Source: Hymenobacter mellowenesis (GTDB lineage: Bacteria; Bacteroidota; Bacteroidia; Cytophagales; Hymenobacteraceae). From it: a DNA stretch of 64,000 nt. Position 1 is the first letter of the stretch; every line of letters begins with the position of its first letter. Where the stretch lies: assembly GCF_030581005.1 (NCBI RefSeq), contig NZ_JAUQSX010000001.1, forward strand, positions 434,001 through 498,000. Reading direction: 5' to 3'. Shown here one piece after another: positions 60,213-64,000 of this stretch. A model generated the notes under the pieces. That model did no database searches. It saw nothing but the letters and a program-made list of their open reading frames with translations, and had not been told where the DNA came from. Both the position numbers and the translations under genes were made by a program.

Positions 60213-60324
60213 AACGTCATGCTAAGCGCAGCGAAGCATCTCGCGTGTGGTAGTAACTCAATCGTTGCAACGTCATTGATTAGTAGAAGCACGCGAGATG
60301 CTTCGGCTGCGCTCAGCATGACGT
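60213..60324. repeat. Family A palindrome, copy 16
   Basis: AACGTCATGCTAAGCGCAGC and CGAAGCATCTCGCGTG on the left, matched on the right with two changes. It lies between the response regulator and the kinase gene and would form a hairpin in their shared transcript. Confidence 0.88.
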
Positions 60325-60334
60325 TCTTTTAATC

Positions 60335-61765
60335 ATGGACTCCTCTATTATTCCCTTCCCCACCCCACCCGCCAAAAACCGCCGTTTCCGCCTGGGCCTG
60401 CGCGGGCAATTGCTGCTGGTGTTCGGGCTGGTGTTTGGGCTGGCCACGCTGGCGGCGGGCAGCTACCAGTACCGCAGCCTGGGCCGCCTGCTGGCCCGCG
60501 CCGACGACGACCGCCTGCGCCTGCGGGCCAGCCAGCTGCTGGCCCGCGTCAGCCTCGACCCGCAGCCCACCCTGCCCCTGCCCGACCAAACCGGCGAAAC
60601 CATGCGCCTGGTGTTTGAGGAGCCGGGCCAGCCGGCCCGCGAGCTGTTCCGCTCGGCCCGCTGGCCAGCCCACGACACAGCCGGCCTGCCCCGGCCCGGC
60701 ACTCCCGGCCACAAATTGCAGCACGGCCGCGTGGTGGCCGTGGCCCGCCTGGCCGCCCCACCCGGCCCCGGTGCCGACTACGCCGAGCCCACTGGCCGTC
60801 TCACGCTCTGGCTGGCCCACCCCGCCGCGCCCCTCGAAAAAGCCCTGGCGCGGGTGCAACGCACGCTGTGGCTGGGGCTGCTGGGTAGTGCGGGCTTGGC
60901 CGGGGCGCTGGCGCTGCTGGTGGCGGGCGTGGTGCTGCGGCCTCTGCGGCGCATGGCCGCGCAGGCCCGCCGCATTCAGCAGGCCCAGGACATTGCGCCC
61001 CTGCCCGTGCCCGACACCGGCGACGAAGTGCAGGAACTGGCCGAAACCCTGAACCAGCTGTTGGCCCGACTGCGCGGCCAGGCTACGGCCCAGGCCAACT
61101 TCCTGGCCGCTGCCGCCCACGAGCTGCGCACGCCCCTGGCCACGCTGCAAACCGGCCTCGACGTAAGCGGGCGCGACCATAGCCTGCCGCCCGCCACCCG
61201 CGCCGCTCTGGCCGGCCACGATGCCGAGCTGGCCCGCCTGGGCCGCCTCGTGGACGATTTTCTGCTGGTGGGCCGGCTGGGCAATGGGGCCGCTCCGCCC
61301 GCCGCCCGCCGCCCTGTGGCCCTTGATGAGCTGCTGCTAGCGCTGGCCGACCGAGAGCTGCCGCGCTTCCGGGCGGCCGACCGCACCCTCACCATTGAGC
61401 TGCCCACGGAGGAAACCGATGCCGCGCAAGCCACGGTGGAAACCGATGTCGACCAGCTCACCACGCTCCTACTGAACCTGCTCGACAACGCCCGCAAGCA
61501 CGCCCGGCCCGGCACCGGCGTGGTGCTACGCCTGCAGGCCGCCGCGGGCCAGGGCCCCGTGGTCAGCATTGAAAACGAGTTGGCAGCCCCGCTGGGAGAG
61601 CGCCTGGCCCAACTAACCACCGCCTGGTACCAAGCCGACCCGCTGGCGCCCGGCACCGGCCTGGGCCTGTGGATAGCCGGCCGGCTGGCGCAGGGTTTGG
61701 GCTTGAAGCTGGCGCTGGCCGAGGAGGCGGGACGGCTGCGTGTCACGCTGGGCTTTCCGGTTTAG
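60335..61765 (+). CDS. Sensor histidine kinase
   Basis: A 476-residue membrane kinase. Membrane segments near residues 25-45 (QLLLVFGLVFGLATLAAGSY) and 170-195 (LGLLGSAGLAGALALLVAGV) frame a periplasmic sensor of about 125 residues. A HAMP-like segment (LRRMAAQARRIQQAQ) leads to the H box FLAAAAHELRTPLATLQTGL, the N box LLLNLLDNARKHARPGTGVV and the G box GTGLGLWIAGRLAQ. The F box is poorly kept. It phosphorylates the upstream response regulator. The signal is unknown. Very rich in Ala, Leu and Pro. Confidence 0.94.
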   Translation: MDSSIIPFPTPPAKNRRFRLGLRGQLLLVFGLVFGLATLAAGSYQYRSLGRLLARADDDRLRLRASQLLARVSLDPQPTLPLPDQTGETMRLVFEEPGQPARELFRSARWPAHDTAGLPRPGTPGHKLQHGRVVAVARLAAPPGPGADYAEPTGRLTLWLAHPAAPLEKALARVQRTLWLGLLGSAGLAGALALLVAGVVLRPLRRMAAQARRIQQAQDIAPLPVPDTGDEVQELAETLNQLLARLRGQATAQANFLAAAAHELRTPLATLQTGLDVSGRDHSLPPATRAALAGHDAELARLGRLVDDFLLVGRLGNGAAPPAARRPVALDELLLALADRELPRFRAADRTLTIELPTEETDAAQATVETDVDQLTTLLLNLLDNARKHARPGTGVVLRLQAAAGQGPVVSIENELAAPLGERLAQLTTAWYQADPLAPGTGLGLWIAGRLAQGLGLKLALAEEAGRLRVTLGFPV

Positions 61766-61777
61766 AGCCAGAATGAT

Positions 61778-61865
61778 GTAGGGGCGGGGCTTGCCCCCGC
61801 CTGGATGTGCGCGCAACTGCAGCGATGTCGTTCAACGTTCGGGCGGGGGCAAGCCCTGCCCCTAC
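61778..61865. repeat. Family D palindrome, copy D1
   Basis: Arms GTAGGGGCGGGGCTTGCCCC and GGGGCAAGCCCTGCCCCTAC around a centre of about 40 bases. Each arm is a hairpin GGCGGGG-CTTG-CCCCGCC. The GTAG...CTAC ends are shared with families B and C. Confidence 0.9.
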
Positions 61866-61982
61866 GTCGTTCAGGTTTCGGCCAGTCATTTTTTAGCTTT
61901 CGGCCGATAAAAACCTAGGAGGCCGGCGCGGCGTACCAGCGGCAATGGCACGGCTCTGGGCCATGCCCTTTTTCTGCATTTT

Positions 61983-64000
61983 ATGGTTCATTTCTGCTCC
62001 CGGATGCTGCTGGCGCTGCTGCTGGCAGGTGTTTTTGTGTTTTCGGCCCAGGCCCAGAAGGTGGGCCTCGTGCTCAGCGGTGGTGGGGCCAAGGGCCTGG
62101 CCCACATTGGCGTACTCAAGCAGTTGGAGAAAAACCACATTCCCATCGACTACATCGTGGGCACGAGCATGGGCGCCGTGGTGGGCGGCATGTACGCGGC
62201 CGGCTACTCGCCCGAGGAGATTGAGCAGGTAGTGCTCAGCCCGGAGTTTCAGCGCTGGACTTCGGGCAAGCCCTTGGAGAGTAAAACGTTCAATTTCCTC
62301 ACCGCTGAGCCTTCACCTTCGGCGCTGCGGCTCGGCATTGCCATCGACTCGACCTTTAAGGCGCGGGTGAGCACCAACCTGGTGAACGACCTGAACCTGA
62401 ACCTGGCCCTGGCCCGCCTGCTGGCGCCGGCCTCGGCCAGCAGCGGCTACAATTTCGACAAGCTGTTTGTGCCCTTCCGCTGCATGGCCTCGGAGGTGTT
62501 TACGCGGCAGGTAGTGGAGCAGAAATCGGGCTCGCTGTCGGACGCCATTCGCAACTCGATGTCGTTTCCGCTGGCGTTTCGGCCTATTCGCAACCTCGAC
62601 GGCAAGTACTACTACGACGGCGCGGTGTACGACAACTTCCCTACCGGCACCATGAAAAAAACCTTCGCCCCCGACATCATCATCGGGGTAAACGTGGGCG
62701 ATGTGGCCATGAAAAAGTATCCCAAAAACGACGACCAGCTGCTGGGCAGCACGGTGGCTTTTCTGGGCACAAGCGTGGCCGACACGAGCAGCGTGGGCAA
62801 AAACGGCATCTACATTCAGCCCGACCTCGATGGCATGGGCGTGGGCGATTTTGACCGCGTGAAGGACTTCATTGCCGAAGGCGACACGGCCGCCCTGCGC
62901 AGCATGGCCAAGATTAAGGCCCGCATCAGCCGCCGCGTCGACTCGACCGATTTGCAGAAGCGGCGGCTGGCTTTCCAGGGCCTGGCGCCCAAGCCGCGCT
63001 TCATCGACGTGAAAGTGAACGGCCTGCGGCCCGACCAGAACGAGTACGCGGCGCGCTTTTTCCGCAAATCCGGCCGCGAGTATTCGCTCGACGATATTGA
63101 GGAAGGCTACTACCGGCTGGCGTCGGACGACTATTTCAAGAACATTTACCCGCGCATTCGCTACGATGCGGCACGGCAGGGCTACGTGTTCAGCGTGGAC
63201 GCCCAGCGCAACAACAACGTGAGCACCGAGGTAGGCTTCGTGCTCTCAAACCGGCCCATCGACAACCTGTATTTCGGCATCGAATACCGCTACCTGCGCC
63301 GGCTGCTCTACACGGCCTCGGCCGATGTGAGCCTGGGCCGCTTCTACAACGGCGCGCACGGCTCGTTCCGCGTCAACATTCCCGCCAAGTACGCCTATTT
63401 TTTCGAGCCCGAAATCACCTATAACCAGTGGGATTTCCAGAATACGGGCGGCGTACTCGGGCGCGACGTTATCAACACCCAGGTGCGGCAGCAGGATACC
63501 AAGCTGGGCGGGCAGTTCGGCATCAGCCCCACCTACCGCAGCCGCTTCCTGCTCGATGTCGCCACCTTCGTGACCAAGGACGAGTACACCAATTCCAAGG
63601 AAATCAATTCGGCCGACGTGCTCGATGCCACCGTATTCCGGGGCGCCACGGCCGCCCTGCGGTTGGCCCGCAACACCCTCAACCGCAAGCAGTACGCCAC
63701 CAGCGGCCACCGCTACGTGTACACGCTGCGCGGTGTGACGGGCGAGTCGACGTACACGCCCGGCTCCACGGCCCAGCAGCTGGCCAGCACCAGCCACCGC
63801 GAGTGGCTGCAGTTCCGGGCCACGGTGGAGCGGTACTTCGGGCTGAAGGCTGACCGCCACGCCTGGGGCTATTTTGGCGAGCTGATGGTGAGTTCGCAGG
63901 GCACGTTCTCGAACTACCGCTCGTCGCAAACCACGTCGCCGGTGTTTGCCCCGCTGCCCGACTCGCGCACGCTATTTATGGATGCCTACCGCTCGTCGCG
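61983..64000 (+). CDS. Patatin-like phospholipase with beta-barrel domain (PlpD-like), partial
   Basis: An ATG at 61983 opens a frame that runs off the right edge (672 codons seen). Signal peptide RMLLALLLAGVFVFSAQAQ. The patatin domain has the oxyanion loop VLSGGGAKGLAHIGVLKQLE, the nucleophile serine in IVGTSMGAVVGGMYAAGYSP (about residue 62) and the catalytic Asp in YYYDGAVYDNFPTGTMKK (about 211). A POTRA-like segment (IDVKVNGLRPDQ, YSLDDIEEGYYRLASDDYFK) and then outer-membrane barrel strands follow (EVGFVLSNRP, LYFGIEYRYLRRLLYTASAD). This is the type Vd plan: a lipase passed through its own barrel. Confidence 0.9.
   Translation, partial: MVHFCSRMLLALLLAGVFVFSAQAQKVGLVLSGGGAKGLAHIGVLKQLEKNHIPIDYIVGTSMGAVVGGMYAAGYSPEEIEQVVLSPEFQRWTSGKPLESKTFNFLTAEPSPSALRLGIAIDSTFKARVSTNLVNDLNLNLALARLLAPASASSGYNFDKLFVPFRCMASEVFTRQVVEQKSGSLSDAIRNSMSFPLAFRPIRNLDGKYYYDGAVYDNFPTGTMKKTFAPDIIIGVNVGDVAMKKYPKNDDQLLGSTVAFLGTSVADTSSVGKNGIYIQPDLDGMGVGDFDRVKDFIAEGDTAALRSMAKIKARISRRVDSTDLQKRRLAFQGLAPKPRFIDVKVNGLRPDQNEYAARFFRKSGREYSLDDIEEGYYRLASDDYFKNIYPRIRYDAARQGYVFSVDAQRNNNVSTEVGFVLSNRPIDNLYFGIEYRYLRRLLYTASADVSLGRFYNGAHGSFRVNIPAKYAYFFEPEITYNQWDFQNTGGVLGRDVINTQVRQQDTKLGGQFGISPTYRSRFLLDVATFVTKDEYTNSKEINSADVLDATVFRGATAALRLARNTLNRKQYATSGHRYVYTLRGVTGESTYTPGSTAQQLASTSHREWLQFRATVERYFGLKADRHAWGYFGELMVSSQGTFSNYRSSQTTSPVFAPLPDSRTLFMDAYRSS

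Noticed and set aside
19467..61865. Insertion sequences in the window
   Set aside because: I found no transposase or integrase frame, whole or broken. The palindromes are too short to code for one.

Overview
The window looks like chromosome of a GC-rich Bacteroidota, most likely Cytophagales and close to Hymenobacter. The reasons are: type IX secretion (T9SS) C-terminal sorting domains, a PID-CTERM-like small protein, TonB-C proteins with an N-terminal FCSQCQRVVQDFS segment, the block rpmB / rpmG / DUF4295 / ftsY, promoters of the Bacteroidota form TTG-N18/19-TAnnTTTG, and a PAS protein start typical of Hymenobacter signalling proteins. No phage, plasmid, CRISPR array, rRNA or intact transposase was seen. 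The genus is an inference.

Layout. 1-4 kb: PAS and GAF signalling proteins, a ClC chloride channel/exchanger and a DUF1223 protein. 4-5.5 kb: a peroxiredoxin relic, tRNA-Asn and a degenerate Rieske-like lipoprotein. 5.5-9.7 kb: ftsY, DUF4295, rpmG and rpmB, split by a secreted Xaa-Pro aminopeptidase. 9.7-18 kb: rocD with an FAD oxidoreductase, three tandem lipoprotein paralogues, hemB, GNAT/DUF92 and a SUKH protein. 18-24.7 kb: an APC permease, three tandem ZnT9-like cation diffusion facilitators, a GH-A clan glycosidase and ogt. 24.8-35 kb: hydrolases, a TPR protein, an outer-membrane barrel, a secreted M4 protease, an M20 amidohydrolase, a PAP2-like protein, an SDR and a PhyH dioxygenase. 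35-43 kb: three tandem TonB-C proteins, HMG-CoA reductase with an N-terminal extension, two paralogous secreted proteins of unknown function, a lipoprotein and homogentisate dioxygenase. 43-52.5 kb: an S41 protease and an apparent operon of a beta-helix protein, an 1878-residue T9SS adhesin-like protein and a PID-CTERM-like protein. 52.5-64 kb: a decayed PAS-LuxR gene, ruvX, def, a zinc phospholipase C/nuclease-like protein, DUF486, a T9SS gene split by one amber codon, a collagen-like secreted protein, a two-component system and a patatin/beta-barrel protein cut by the window end.

The strongest signal not explained by genes is a dense set of long intergenic palindromes. One superfamily has ends of the form GTCAT...ATGAC (about 17 copies). 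A second has ends GTAG...CTAC (families B, C and D here). In both, each arm of the large palindrome is itself a small hairpin, so the element could fold into a cloverleaf or cruciform. Copies differ in arm modules, some carry mismatched arms, one is collapsed to a single arm, and two supply the stop codon of the preceding gene. They behave like small mobile or REP/MITE-like sequences whose mobilising enzyme is not in this window.

Local tandem duplication is also marked: three lipoproteins, three CDF transporters, three TonB-C proteins and two 248-residue secreted proteins. Several decayed genes (peroxiredoxin, PAS-LuxR, T9SS protein, an unknown fragment at 45.1 kb) show ongoing gene loss.
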